NCBI GenBank assembly: GCA_020849765.1
Contig: JADLAY010000024.1
Location: 310,001 to 374,000, forward strand
DNA length: 64,000 bases
From: Anaerolineae bacterium
GTDB lineage: Bacteria > Chloroflexota > Anaerolineae > Aggregatilineales > Phototrophicaceae
Direction of reading: 5' to 3'
Below are positions 8,585 through 15,880 of this stretch, piece by piece (the stretch's first letter is position 1; each line of letters begins with the position of its first letter). Made by a program: the position numbers and the translations under genes. Under the pieces are notes generated by a model. It was not told the DNA's origin. It did no database searches and was given only the letters and a program-made list of their open reading frames with translations.

Positions 8585-8660
8585 GCCCCCGTAGTTCAGT
8601 GGATAGAACGACGGTCTTCTAAACCGTGTGTCGGGAGTTCAATTCTCTCCGGGGGCGCCA
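8585..8660 (+). tRNA. tRNA-Arg (anticodon TCT)
   Basis: A full cloverleaf can be drawn. The acceptor stem is GCCCCCG with CGGGGGC. The D arm has GTTCAGTGGATAGAAC. The anticodon stem ACGGT/ACCGT encloses loop CTTCTAA with anticodon TCT, and the T arm contains GTTCAATTC. The discriminator is G and the 3' CCA (8658-8660) is encoded. TCT reads AGA (and AGG by wobble), rare codons in a GC-rich genome. It has its own promoter and is followed at once by a strong bidirectional hairpin. Confidence 0.97.
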
Positions 8661-8696
8661 AACGAAAATCGCCCCGTGTATGGGGCGATTTTCGTT
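8661..8696. terminator. Bidirectional terminator after tRNA-Arg
   Basis: A perfect 15-bp stem pairs AACGAAAATCGCCCC (8661-8675) with GGGGCGATTTTCGTT (8682-8696) around a 6-base loop. The A/T-rich ends supply U tracts in either direction, so it can end both the tRNA transcript and the convergent BTAD gene. Confidence 0.88.
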
Positions 8697-8718
8697 GTTG
8701 TCTCTTCTGGGCTGAATG

Positions 8719-9999
8719 CTAGCGGTTCATGATCTCCTGGAAGGTCGCCTGCGTCTCGTCGCTCAGGGACGTTTTGCTCTTCTTGAAGGTCGCCGCCAAC
8801 CGCTGATAATAAGCCGCTGCCTCGCTCCTCCGCCCCAGGTTGTCGTACAGGCGAATGATCTGCCGGTGCAAATCCTCGCGTGACGGATCTTCCTCCGCGC
8901 CACGCAGCAGGAAGCCGAGCGCGTGTTCAGGCCGATCCGCATCCAGGCGTATCTGTGCGAGATGGGATAACGCTTCGATAAACCCGGCGCGATAATCATG
9001 CCGGCGCGCCAGGATCCAGGGGTCGTCATGGCCCTGGAGATACGGCCCCTGATACATATCGACGACGCGCTGCCATTTTTCGAACGGCTTCTCGTCGGCA
9101 TGGGAGCGTGCATCCATCAACGCTGCGACGAAGCGCATCACGTCGTAATCGAGGCTCAGGGCCGGATTGATGTAGTAGTAGCCGTCGTCGTGCACCAGAA
9201 TGTCCATCTCGAATTGGAGTGCCTTATGGAGACGCCGTTTCGTCACGTGGAAGACATTGACTGCCTGATCCACGTCCAGATCCGGCCAGAAGGCGCGGCA
9301 AATCTCCGAGCGGGTGACGACCGGTTTCTCTAGCGCGAAAAAGAACAGGAGGCGCGGGAGGTGCCCTTCCCAGGCGTCAATCGGCTGACCGTTGTACAAG
9401 ACGAAGCCGGGGCCGAGGCCGAACACTTCCAGGTCGTAATCCGCTTCCGGCAGCGCGCCATAGAAGTCTTGCCGGATAATCGAGTCGTCCTGAAGCAGCA
9501 TCGCGCGCTGCTGAGCAATCATCGAGACCCAGGGCAGCCGTGGCATCGTCCGGCTATTAATCACGATCCGGCTGTGATCGGGCAGCTGATTACTAAGCGC
9601 CTCAACAAACACCTGTACGTCGTCCGCTTCGTCGGAGCGATCGTACTCATCAAGAATCAGGAGGACGGGTTTATCCTGAATATCGTCAAACTCACGAACG
9701 AGGGCGGATATTAGCATGCCGGTATCGGCCTGTTCCCGCGCATTCAACACATTCAAATGCCGTCCGAACAAGCGGCTCTGGTCGGCAATATCATGAGTCA
9801 TCCCGCCAATCACCGATTCGACCGATACATCATCAGGTCCCATCGCGTAGTAAAGGACGTGATAATCTTGCGAATCGAGCAACCGAGCCACCAGTGGCGA
9901 ACGCAGTCTGCTCTCCGGGTGCAACAGAATCACGCTAGAGGATTGTGCAGCTTCCCTAAAGCGTTCGTATTGGTGTTCGATTGTTTCCTGTAGTTTCAT
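8719..9999 (-). CDS. BTAD-domain transcriptional regulator with a degenerate NTPase-like N-terminus
   Basis: A 426-residue regulator of the SARP/MalT-like type. The N-terminal half (about 10-180) resembles a STAND/AAA NTPase: it has a Walker-B-like LLILDEYDRSDE, but where a P-loop is expected it reads LLHPESRLRSPLVARLL with no GKT/S. A winged-helix segment follows around 190-285 (AFWPDLDVDQAVNVFHVTKR). The C-terminal 130 residues form a TPR-like bacterial transcriptional activator domain with LGFLLRGAEEDPSREDLHRQ. ATG 9999 is preferred because AAAGG lies 9 bases upstream; a TTG three codons earlier is possible. It probably senses a ligand or partner and regulates nearby promoters; the target is unknown. 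Confidence 0.75.
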   Translation of the reverse strand: MKLQETIEHQYERFREAAQSSSVILLHPESRLRSPLVARLLDSQDYHVLYYAMGPDDVSVESVIGGMTHDIADQSRLFGRHLNVLNAREQADTGMLISALVREFDDIQDKPVLLILDEYDRSDEADDVQVFVEALSNQLPDHSRIVINSRTMPRLPWVSMIAQQRAMLLQDDSIIRQDFYGALPEADYDLEVFGLGPGFVLYNGQPIDAWEGHLPRLLFFFALEKPVVTRSEICRAFWPDLDVDQAVNVFHVTKRRLHKALQFEMDILVHDDGYYYINPALSLDYDVMRFVAALMDARSHADEKPFEKWQRVVDMYQGPYLQGHDDPWILARRHDYRAGFIEALSHLAQIRLDADRPEHALGFLLRGAEEDPSREDLHRQIIRLYDNLGRRSEAAAYYQRLAATFKKSKTSLSDETQATFQEIMNR

Positions 10000-10048
10000 G
10001 ACCGCCAACCTTTAAAGATTGAAGAGACAACGTTGCTATTGTGATTTT

Positions 10049-10085
10049 ACATCTTTTGTAAGTGCGATGCTACGTATAAAGATGT
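10049..10085. promoter_or_regulatory. Dyad between divergent genes (candidate operator)
   Basis: ACATCTTT (10049-10056) and AAAGATGT (10078-10085) are perfect inverted 8-mers separated by 21 bases, in the divergent region between the BTAD regulator and the small membrane protein gene. The spacing suits two turns of DNA, so a dimeric regulator could bind, perhaps the BTAD protein itself. This is inference. Confidence 0.35.
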
Positions 10086-10125
10086 TGACCATCTAATAGG
10101 ACGAGTTCTCAGGGAGATTTTGTTC

Positions 10126-10680
10126 GTGAAAAAGCCCCAACGCACGCTCGGAATTTCAATCGCCATCGTGGCGAGCGTCTGCCTGTTTTCATGTTTGCCA
10201 TTGCTGCAAGTGGTGATGTTACTGCTGGTGCGTGGGCATCTGGAGACGGAACTGGTCCCCCTGGAAACCGGTGGTACAGCCGCATTCGGCGGAAATATCC
10301 TGAATACGGACACAACGCGTTTGCTCGTGCAGGCAGGGTTGGCGCTGGTGTTTCTCGTCATTGCTGCGCTAGCGTGGCGTGGAAAACCGCCCGCCGTACG
10401 CTTTGTGCTGATCGCCGCAGTGCTCGTATTATCGGCAGGCAACATCGTTCTCCTGATAAACACGTTGCTTGCTGCGCAGACCCTTCAGACCGGCATCGAT
10501 TCGGGAGAAGCGGTGACGCGCTCGTTCGTCACGCTCCAACTCTGTGGCACCATCCTCATCCCACTCTACGTCGTCTGGTACATGAACCGTGGCCCTGCCA
10601 GAGCATTCTTCCGTGGGTACTTCCTGAAAGAGCCTGCCAGAACCACGCTCGCCAACGAGACGGATGAGGGCGTGGATTAG
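10126..10680 (+). CDS. Small multi-pass membrane protein, unknown function
   Basis: A 184-residue protein with about four predicted membrane segments: ISIAIVASVCLFSCLPLL near the N-terminus, LVQAGLALVFLVIAALAW in the middle, FVLIAAVLVLSAGNIVLL, and a final one ending LIPLYVVWYMN. The polar C-terminal tail (RGPARAFFRGYF onward) should be cytoplasmic. GTG 10126 is chosen because GGGAG at 10112-10116 gives a 9-base spacing; a TTG at 10120 would be too close. It is divergent from the BTAD regulator. Its stop overlaps the stop of the convergent acyl-CoA ligase gene by 2-3 bases. I do not recognise a family. Confidence 0.7.
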   Translation: MKKPQRTLGISIAIVASVCLFSCLPLLQVVMLLLVRGHLETELVPLETGGTAAFGGNILNTDTTRLLVQAGLALVFLVIAALAWRGKPPAVRFVLIAAVLVLSAGNIVLLINTLLAAQTLQTGIDSGEAVTRSFVTLQLCGTILIPLYVVWYMNRGPARAFFRGYFLKEPARTTLANETDEGVD

Positions 10681-12449
10681 TCGCCGTCGCCGGTCAACAT
10701 GCTTTCCCGTTCCGCCAATTCCATCTGCACCAGTTCGCGCCGGAGCGTCTTGCCGACGGTCGTCTTCGGCAGGGAATCGACGAAGGCAAAGCGCGTCGGG
10801 ATTTCATAGCGCGCAAGCTGCTGTTCGGCATGCTTGATCAACTCGTCTGCGGTCACCGACATGCCGGGACGGACGACGACCCACGCCTTGAGCGCTTCTT
10901 GTCCCTCTTTTTCCGGATGGGGTACCGCTGCGACGCCGACTTCCAGTACGGCGGGGTGATCGGCGATCACCTTCTCGATATTGTTGGGATACACGTTGTA
11001 TCCACCAATGAGCGCCATGTCCTTCTTACGATCGACGATGTAGAAGTACCCATCATCATCCATGCGCGCGATGTCGCCCGTATACAGCCAGCGTTTGCCG
11101 TCCTTTTCGCGCAGTGTGTTAGCCGTCTCGGTCGGCATGCCGTGATAGCCCACGAACAACTGCGGCCCGGCCATGACCAACTCCCCCACCTCGCCGACCG
11201 GCAGATCGGTTTCGCCATCGTCAAGGCTGACGATCCGCATGTCCATATCCGGGAATGGCAGCCCGATCGAACCTTCGCGGTTCTCGCCGTTGATCGGGTT
11301 ACAGTGTGTGGCCGTCGGCGCTTCACTCATGCCGAAGCCTTCCATCAGGCGCCCGCCACTCAAGCGCTCGAAATCGCGCTTGGTCGCCGGGGGCAGCGGG
11401 GCCGATCCGCTCAGGCAGTACTTGATTGTGCGCAGGCTGATCTTGCCGGATTGCACGTCCGGGTGATTGTTGATGGCGTTGTAGAGTGCCGGAACGCCCA
11501 TGAACATCGTCGGGCCGTACTTTTCGATCGTGCCGAGCACGTCGTTGATGTCGCGCGCATTGGGGACGAGCGCAATGCGCGACCCCATGCCCACGGCAAA
11601 ACTGAGTACGGCCACCATACCGAAAACGTGGAACATCGGGATGGCGCCGAGGAAAACTTCCTCCGGCGCGTGCTGCTTCTCTGCGCCGATGAAGTACGTC
11701 TTGCACTGGAGCGTATTCGCCACCAGCGCGCTGTGGGTGGACATGGCCGCCTTGCTGACGCCGGTCGTGCCACCGGTGTACTGGAACAGCGCCAGATCCG
11801 ACGGCTGCACGTCGACGTTCGGCTTCTTGCCCGCGTAGCGCGCCAGCACGTCCTGCAGCCAGACATCGCCTTCTTTCAGCGACTCGATGTAATGCCCGTC
11901 TTTCTTCTCGCGCGCGAGGGTGAAGAGGAACTTGGCCGGGCCGGGCAAATACTCTTTGACGTTGGTGACAATGACTTTCTTGACCTTCGTCCGCGGCTGA
12001 ATCTTCTTGACCAGGTCATAGAAGAGCGAGAGGCTGATCACGACCTCGGCGTCGCAGTCATTGACCTGGAACTGCATCTTCTCCGGCGGATAAGTTGGGT
12101 TCGTCGCGGCGACGACGCCGCCCGCCTTGAGGATGGCGTAGAAGGCGACGACAAACTGCACGCAGTTCGGCATGACGATGACGACGCGGTCGCCCTTCTT
12201 GACGCCCATGTCGACCAGCCCTGCCGCCAGCGCGTCTGAGAGCGAATCGAGCTGCGCATATGTGATGAGGTTGCCGACGCGCCCCAGCAACGGCAGATGC
12301 GCGCTCGCAATCAGCGCCGGGCTTTCAGCGTGTTCACGCGCAGCTTTACGGAGAAACTCATACAGGGGAAAGTCAGGATAAGGTTCCAGGCTTGCAGGCA
12401 CAAAAGCGTCGTAATGTTTGGTCCACGGACGCTCGACATAGGTGACCAT
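10677..12449 (-). CDS. fadD: Long-chain fatty-acid--CoA ligase
   Basis: An acyl-adenylate-forming enzyme of 590 residues that activates fatty acids to acyl-CoA with ATP. The AMP-binding signature YTGGTTGVSKAAM begins at residue 224. Further core motifs are GFGMSEAPT, YTGDIARMDDDGY and a hinge at VDRKKDMALIGGYNVYP. The C-terminal PKTTVGKTLRREL carries the catalytic Lys. Length and motifs fit FadD-type ligases, though chain-length preference cannot be read. A GGAGAG Shine-Dalgarno precedes the ATG and a promoter is visible at 12502-12530. The thioesterase gene lies directly upstream on the same strand, a sensible acyl-CoA neighbour. The convergent membrane-protein gene overlaps its stop. Confidence 0.9.
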   Translation of the reverse strand: MVTYVERPWTKHYDAFVPASLEPYPDFPLYEFLRKAAREHAESPALIASAHLPLLGRVGNLITYAQLDSLSDALAAGLVDMGVKKGDRVVIVMPNCVQFVVAFYAILKAGGVVAATNPTYPPEKMQFQVNDCDAEVVISLSLFYDLVKKIQPRTKVKKVIVTNVKEYLPGPAKFLFTLAREKKDGHYIESLKEGDVWLQDVLARYAGKKPNVDVQPSDLALFQYTGGTTGVSKAAMSTHSALVANTLQCKTYFIGAEKQHAPEEVFLGAIPMFHVFGMVAVLSFAVGMGSRIALVPNARDINDVLGTIEKYGPTMFMGVPALYNAINNHPDVQSGKISLRTIKYCLSGSAPLPPATKRDFERLSGGRLMEGFGMSEAPTATHCNPINGENREGSIGLPFPDMDMRIVSLDDGETDLPVGEVGELVMAGPQLFVGYHGMPTETANTLREKDGKRWLYTGDIARMDDDGYFYIVDRKKDMALIGGYNVYPNNIEKVIADHPAVLEVGVAAVPHPEKEGQEALKAWVVVRPGMSVTADELIKHAEQQLARYEIPTRFAFVDSLPKTTVGKTLRRELVQMELAERESMLTGDGD

Positions 12450-12501
12450 TAGGATCTCTCCGCATAAATCAAACTGAACTCTAATTCAAATAGATGCGCC
12501 G

Positions 12502-12530
12502 AGTATAGTCTACGAACAACGCAACCGCAA
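12502..12530 (-). promoter_or_regulatory. Predicted fadD promoter
   Basis: Minus-strand TTGCGG (12530-12525), a 17-base spacer and TATACT (12507-12502), in the gap between the thioesterase gene and fadD. Confidence 0.55.
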
Positions 12531-12541
12531 TTAATAGAAGA

Positions 12542-12952
12542 TCAACTTTCCCAGGCGCGCCAGGCGTCCGGCAGCGGTGCCACGTGTCCGTCGTGTGTGA
12601 TGCAGATGTGCCGGGTCGAGCCAGTCACGCAGATATCGCCCGTCGCCGCGTTCACGATCTCGTAACCGAACGTTAACGCGCGCGATTGCATCGTTTCAAT
12701 CCAGCAGCGCACGGTCACACGCGTGCCATAGGTCATCGGCTTCAGATAGCGCGCGTTGACTTCGGCGACGGTCAGGTAATGACCGCCGCGCTCGAAATCT
12801 GCATAATCGCTGCCGCGCAGGCGGGCATAATTGCTGCGCCCCTCTTCGAACCAGACGATGTAGCTGGCGTGATGGACAATGCCCATCGCATCCGTTTCGG
12901 CGTAGCGAGCATAGAAACTCGTCTCGGCGACAAACCGCCCTTCACTCGACAT
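12542..12952 (-). CDS. Acyl-CoA thioesterase, YbgC/4-hydroxybenzoyl-CoA thioesterase family
   Basis: A 136-residue single hotdog-fold thioesterase that hydrolyses acyl-CoA. The family motif RYAETDAMGIVHHASYIVWF near residues 16-35 includes the catalytic Asp (TDAMG) and the following HH. Its length is typical. It begins 3 bases after the hisE stop, so it is the last gene of the his operon transcript, although its function is unrelated to histidine. YbgC-type proteins are often linked to Tol-Pal or phospholipid metabolism; no tol genes are nearby. Substrate unknown. Confidence 0.85.
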   Translation of the reverse strand: MSSEGRFVAETSFYARYAETDAMGIVHHASYIVWFEEGRSNYARLRGSDYADFERGGHYLTVAEVNARYLKPMTYGTRVTVRCWIETMQSRALTFGYEIVNAATGDICVTGSTRHICITHDGHVAPLPDAWRAWES

Positions 12953-12955
12953 CGC

Positions 12956-13249
12956 TCACTCCTGCCCTGACGTCCGAACCGCGTGACGCCGGGCCAGCTC
13001 ATCGCCAACGTCATCCAACTGGATCTCAAGCTGCGCCATCAGCACGAGCGTGTGATAAAACAAATCGGCCAGTTCGCCGATCTGTTCCGCCCTTCCCTGC
13101 CCCAAAGCCGCCACGACGACCTCGACCGCTTCCTCGCCCACCTTCTGCGCGATCTTGTTCGCGCCGCTCTCAAACAGGCGATTGGTGTAGCTGCCCGGCT
13201 GGGGATGATTTTTGCGTTCGCTGATGATGCCTTCAAGCTCGTGCAGCAT
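12956..13249 (-). CDS. hisE: Phosphoribosyl-ATP pyrophosphatase
   Basis: HisE (97 aa) hydrolyses phosphoribosyl-ATP to phosphoribosyl-AMP, step 2 of histidine synthesis. The MazG-like helical core is clear: MLHELEGIISERKN, then SYTNRLFESGANKIAQKVGE, EEAVEVVVAA and ELADLFYHTLVLM with the metal-binding acidic residues. ATG 13249 starts one base after the hisI stop; an open frame extending further upstream is only overlap with hisI. HisE and HisI, fused in many bacteria, are separate proteins here. Fourth from the promoter among the shared-operon his neighbours after hisI, followed by the thioesterase. Confidence 0.93.
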   Translation of the reverse strand: MLHELEGIISERKNHPQPGSYTNRLFESGANKIAQKVGEEAVEVVVAALGQGRAEQIGELADLFYHTLVLMAQLEIQLDDVGDELARRHAVRTSGQE

Positions 13250-13250
13250 G

Positions 13251-13580
13251 TCAGTCACGATTTGCCTCCAGATTGCGGTAAAAACACGATACCTCGCCAG
13301 TGTGACAGGCTGGCCCGGCCGGATCGACGAGGACGAGCAGCGTATCGCCGTCGCAATCGACGAAGATCTCACGCACGCGCTGGATATTGCCCGACGTCTC
13401 CCCTTTGTGCCAGAGTTTAGCTCGGCTGCGGCTCCAGAAGACGGTCTCGCCGATTTCAAGCGTCTTCTCCAACGACTCGCGGCTCATGTAAGCGACCATC
13501 AGCACCTGGCGTGTCGTCGCGTCCTGGACGACGGTCGCCACCAGCCCGCGCTCATCCCACAGCACAAGATCGAGATTCAT
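13251..13580 (-). CDS. hisI: Phosphoribosyl-AMP cyclohydrolase
   Basis: HisI (109 aa) opens the adenine ring of phosphoribosyl-AMP, step 3 of histidine synthesis, in the cytoplasm. Recognised by [20 protein letters not shown] at the start, [20 protein letters not shown] in the middle, and the Zn/Mg-binding [15 protein letters not shown] followed by [12 protein letters not shown] with the conserved Cys residues. It overlaps the hisF end by 4 bases (ATGA-type) and is followed one base later by hisE, showing tight translational coupling. Confidence 0.95.
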   Translation of the reverse strand: MNLDLVLWDERGLVATVVQDATTRQVLMVAYMSRESLEKTLEIGETVFWSRSRAKLWHKGETSGNIQRVREIFVDCDGDTLLVLVDPAGPACHTGEVSCFYRNLEANRD

Positions 13581-14353
13581 GCGTCACTCTCCCAACCATC
13601 CATGCGGATGGAAACGCCGCGCTCGTGGAGATAACGTTTGAGATCCGGCACGCGCAGCTCGCTGTAGTGAAAGAGCGAGGCCGCCAGGGCAGCATCCGCG
13701 CCGCCGCTCGTCAGCGCCTCGTAGAAGTGATCGACCGTGCCTGCGCCGCCGGATGCGATGACCGGGATCGACACGGCGTCGCTGACAGCGCGTGTCAGTT
13801 CGATGTTGTAGCCCGCCTTGGTGCCGTCGCGATCCATACTCGTGAGCAGGATTTCGCCCGCGCCGCGCCGCTCGACTTCACGCGCCCATTCGAGCGCATC
13901 CAGGCCGGTTGGCAAGCGTCCGCCGTTGATGTAGACCTCCCAGTGCGTGCCCGTCCACTTCGGATCGATGGCGACGACGATGCACTGACTGCCGAAGCCC
14001 CAGGCGCCCTCCGCGATCAACTGCGGATTCTTGACCGCCGCGCTGTTGATCGAAACCTTGTCCGCCCCGGCCAGCAGCGTCGCCCGGATGTCCTCGATCG
14101 TGCGGATGCCGCCGCCGACGCAGAACGGGATGAAGATCGTGTCCGCGACGCGCCTTACCATGTCGAGCATCGTGTTGCGATTCTCGTGCGAGGCGGTGAT
14201 GTCAAGGAAGACCAGTTCATCGGCGCCCTCGCGATCGTAGATCGCCGCCTGCTCGACCGGGTCGCCCGCGTCGCGCAAATTGACGAAGTTGATCCCTTTG
14301 ACCACCCGCCCTTCCATCACGTCCAGGCAGGGAATGATTCGTTTAGCCAGCAT
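13577..14353 (-). CDS. hisF: Imidazole glycerol phosphate synthase, cyclase subunit
   Basis: HisF (258 aa) uses ammonia from HisH to make imidazole glycerol phosphate and AICAR. It has the (beta/alpha)8 pattern with [20 protein letters not shown] at the N-terminus (catalytic Asp11), FCVGGGIRT, and [15 protein letters not shown] with the second catalytic Asp. ATG 14353 is preferred because GGAG lies 7 bases upstream and the usual HisF N-terminus begins there; it overlaps the hisA stop by 11 bases. Together with HisH it forms the glutamine-dependent complex. Confidence 0.95.
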   Translation of the reverse strand: MLAKRIIPCLDVMEGRVVKGINFVNLRDAGDPVEQAAIYDREGADELVFLDITASHENRNTMLDMVRRVADTIFIPFCVGGGIRTIEDIRATLLAGADKVSINSAAVKNPQLIAEGAWGFGSQCIVVAIDPKWTGTHWEVYINGGRLPTGLDALEWAREVERRGAGEILLTSMDRDGTKAGYNIELTRAVSDAVSIPVIASGGAGTVDHFYEALTSGGADAALAASLFHYSELRVPDLKRYLHERGVSIRMDGWESDA

Positions 14354-15074
14354 CGCCGTCTCCCGCAGCCTCAAGGGCCTGTGCCAGTTCGATCTTTCCT
14401 TCGTAGAGCGCCATGCCGATGATCGCCCCGGCGACCACCCCGCTCGCCGCCAGTGCGCGCACGTCGTCGAGCGAACTGACGCCGCCAGACGCGATCACGT
14501 GCAAGCCGGTCGCGCGAGCCAACTCAATCGTCGCCTCGCGGTTGACGCCTTCCAGGCCGCCATCGCGCGCGACGTCCGTGTACAGGCAGTGAATGACGCC
14601 GCGCCCGGCCATCTGCTCGCCGAGCGCGACCGTGGTCAAGGCCGTCGCCTGCTGCCAGCCGTGGGTCGTCACGTAGCCATCGCGCGAATCGAGCGCGACG
14701 CAGATGCTGTCGGCGCCATAGAGAGCGAGAGCCTGATCGACCACGTCGGGCTGTTGCACGGCAATCGTGCCCAGTATCACGCGTGTGGCGCCAGCGTCCT
14801 TGGCCGCGGTGATGTCCTCCAACGAGCGCAGGCCGCCGCCAAATTGCACCGGGACACCCAGAGCGGCGATTTCCCGCAGGATGGCGCTGTTGTCATTGGC
14901 CGCCGCGAACGCCCCGTCGAGATTGACCACGTGCAGCCATTGCGCCCCCTGGTCAATCCAGTGGCGCGCCATCGCCACCGGGTCGTCGCTGAAGACAGTC
15001 TGCCGCGTGGGATCGCCCTCACGCAGTCGCACGACTCTTCCGCCGCGCAAATCAATCGCCGGATAAATGATCAT
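14343..15074 (-). CDS. hisA: ProFAR isomerase (1-(5-phosphoribosyl)-5-[(5-phosphoribosylamino)methylideneamino]imidazole-4-carboxamide isomerase)
   Basis: HisA (243 aa) isomerises ProFAR to PRFAR, step 4 of histidine synthesis. The N-terminus [20 protein letters not shown] has the catalytic Asp8 and the phosphate-binding FGGGLRS and ASGGVSS loops are visible, as is [13 protein letters not shown] with the second catalytic Asp. It overlaps hisH by 4 bases upstream and hisF by 11 bases downstream. Some actinobacterial relatives (PriA) also act in tryptophan synthesis; nothing here tests that. Confidence 0.95.
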   Translation of the reverse strand: MIIYPAIDLRGGRVVRLREGDPTRQTVFSDDPVAMARHWIDQGAQWLHVVNLDGAFAAANDNSAILREIAALGVPVQFGGGLRSLEDITAAKDAGATRVILGTIAVQQPDVVDQALALYGADSICVALDSRDGYVTTHGWQQATALTTVALGEQMAGRGVIHCLYTDVARDGGLEGVNREATIELARATGLHVIASGGVSSLDDVRALAASGVVAGAIIGMALYEGKIELAQALEAAGDGDAG

Positions 15075-15685
15075 GCAGGCATCTCCAGGAAGTTGGTCAG
15101 GATCTTCAGCCCGGCGCGCTGGCTCTTCTCCGGGTGAAATTGCACACCGTGGATGTTATCGCGATGCACGACCGCCGTGAACGGGATACCGTAATCGACG
15201 ACCGCCGCCACGTCACCCGCTTCCGCCGGGACGCAGTAGTAGCTGTGCACGAAATAGGTGTAGCCCGCGCCGGGCAAATCCTGCAGCAGCGGCGTCGGGC
15301 GCACGGTGCGCAGCGCATTCCAGCCCATGTGCGGCACTTTGTAGCCGGGCATCTCCGGGAAGCGCGTCACGCGACCCGGCAGCAGCCCGAAACCCTGGTG
15401 CTCGCCCATCTCGTCGCTGTACTCGAACAAGAACTGCATCCCCAGGCAGATGCCCAGGTAGGGGACACCCGCGTGCACGGCATCGCTTATCGGCTTGACC
15501 AGGTCTTGCTCGTGGAGCTTCTGCATGCCCGCGCCAAACGCACCCACGCCCGGTAGAATGATTTTCTCCGCGCCCTTGAGTTCGTGCGGTGCGCGGACGA
15601 GACGAATGCTCTCCGCGCCCAGGTGCGTCAGCGCATGGAGCACACTCCGAAGATTACCTGCGCCATAGTCGATGACTGCCAGCAT
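15071..15685 (-). CDS. hisH: Imidazole glycerol phosphate synthase, glutamine amidotransferase subunit
   Basis: HisH (204 aa) is a class I glutaminase that supplies ammonia to HisF. The triad is visible: Cys80 in PYLGICLGMQFLFE and the His and Glu in GVQFHPEKSQ near the C-terminus, with the oxyanion strand LPGVGAFG. ATG 15685 has GGGGAGG 6 bases upstream. The frame stays open to 15877, but that extension crosses the attenuator and is not coding. First gene after the histidine attenuator, so transcription of hisHAFIE depends on readthrough there. Confidence 0.95.
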   Translation of the reverse strand: MLAVIDYGAGNLRSVLHALTHLGAESIRLVRAPHELKGAEKIILPGVGAFGAGMQKLHEQDLVKPISDAVHAGVPYLGICLGMQFLFEYSDEMGEHQGFGLLPGRVTRFPEMPGYKVPHMGWNALRTVRPTPLLQDLPGAGYTYFVHSYYCVPAEAGDVAAVVDYGIPFTAVVHRDNIHGVQFHPEKSQRAGLKILTNFLEMPA

Positions 15686-15704
15686 CGCGCAACCTCCCCA
15701 TAAA

Positions 15705-15728
15705 CAAAAAACCCCGCCTGGTGCGGGG
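15705..15728 (-). terminator. Attenuator terminator before hisH
   Basis: On the minus strand CCCCGC (15728-15723), loop ACCAG and GCGGGG (15717-15712) are followed by TTTTTTG. It is a compact GC stem and U tract placed 20 bases before the hisH start codon. Confidence 0.9.
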
Positions 15729-15756
15729 ACTTTCGATGCAAAACCACAATGCGTGT

Positions 15757-15828
15757 TCAGCCGAAAACCGACACCAGGGACAGAGTAGTTCCACAATGAT
15801 GATGGTGGGCAAAAGTGAACACGCGCAT
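15757..15828 (-). CDS. hisL: Histidine operon leader peptide
   Basis: A 23-codon ORF reading MRVFTFAHHHHC and ending SVFG-stop, with codons CAC CAT CAT CAT in a row. Of its first 11 codons, 4 are histidine. GGAGG at 15834-15830 lies 1 base from the ATG but 7 bases from the in-frame GTG at 15822, so translation probably starts at the GTG (21 residues). Its role would be to let a translating ribosome measure charged tRNA-His: slow reading at the His run prevents the downstream terminator. It is analogous to E. coli hisL (seven His codons) but shares no sequence beyond the His run. Confidence 0.87.
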   Translation of the reverse strand: MRVFTFAHHHHCGTTLSLVSVFG

Positions 15829-15848
15829 ACCTCCGAAGGAATGCGCGC

Positions 15849-15877
15849 AGTATAACCCCGCGGGGGGTCGATGTCAA
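15849..15877 (-). promoter_or_regulatory. Promoter of the his operon
   Basis: Minus-strand TTGACA (15877-15872), an exact 17-base spacer and TATACT (15854-15849) make this the best promoter in the window. The spacer contains the palindrome CCCCGCGGGG (15856-15865). The predicted transcript starts near 15842, only about 8 bases before the leader Shine-Dalgarno. Confidence 0.88.
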
Positions 15878-15880
15878 AAA

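Larger units (their letters stand above)
15704..15842 (-). promoter_or_regulatory. Histidine operon attenuator (leader RNA)
   Basis: The transcribed leader between the predicted start near 15842 and hisH holds a short ORF rich in His codons and then an intrinsic terminator. Leader bases CCTGGTG (15778-15772), which lie 15 bases after the last His codon, are exactly complementary to CACCAGG (15723-15717), which spans the terminator loop and the ends of both its arms. The two pairings exclude each other. A further 9-bp helix can join GCGTGTTCA (15824-15816) at the leader start to TGAACACGC (15759-15751) at its stop codon. This is the architecture of classical ribosome-mediated attenuation: stalling at His codons frees CCTGGTG to form the antiterminator. 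Confidence 0.88.

Noticed and set aside
10677..10680. Frameshift or fusion at the overlapping convergent stops
   Set aside because: The overlap merely shares stop codons between convergent genes (also at 24271-24274); both proteins are complete.
13250..13459. N-terminal extension of hisE overlapping hisI
   Set aside because: The overlap is in a different frame of a clear hisI gene and HisE homology begins at ATG 13249.
15686..15877. N-terminal extension of hisH
   Set aside because: HisH homology starts at ATG 15685 with a strong ribosome site. The extension crosses the attenuator, and the His leader lies in another frame.
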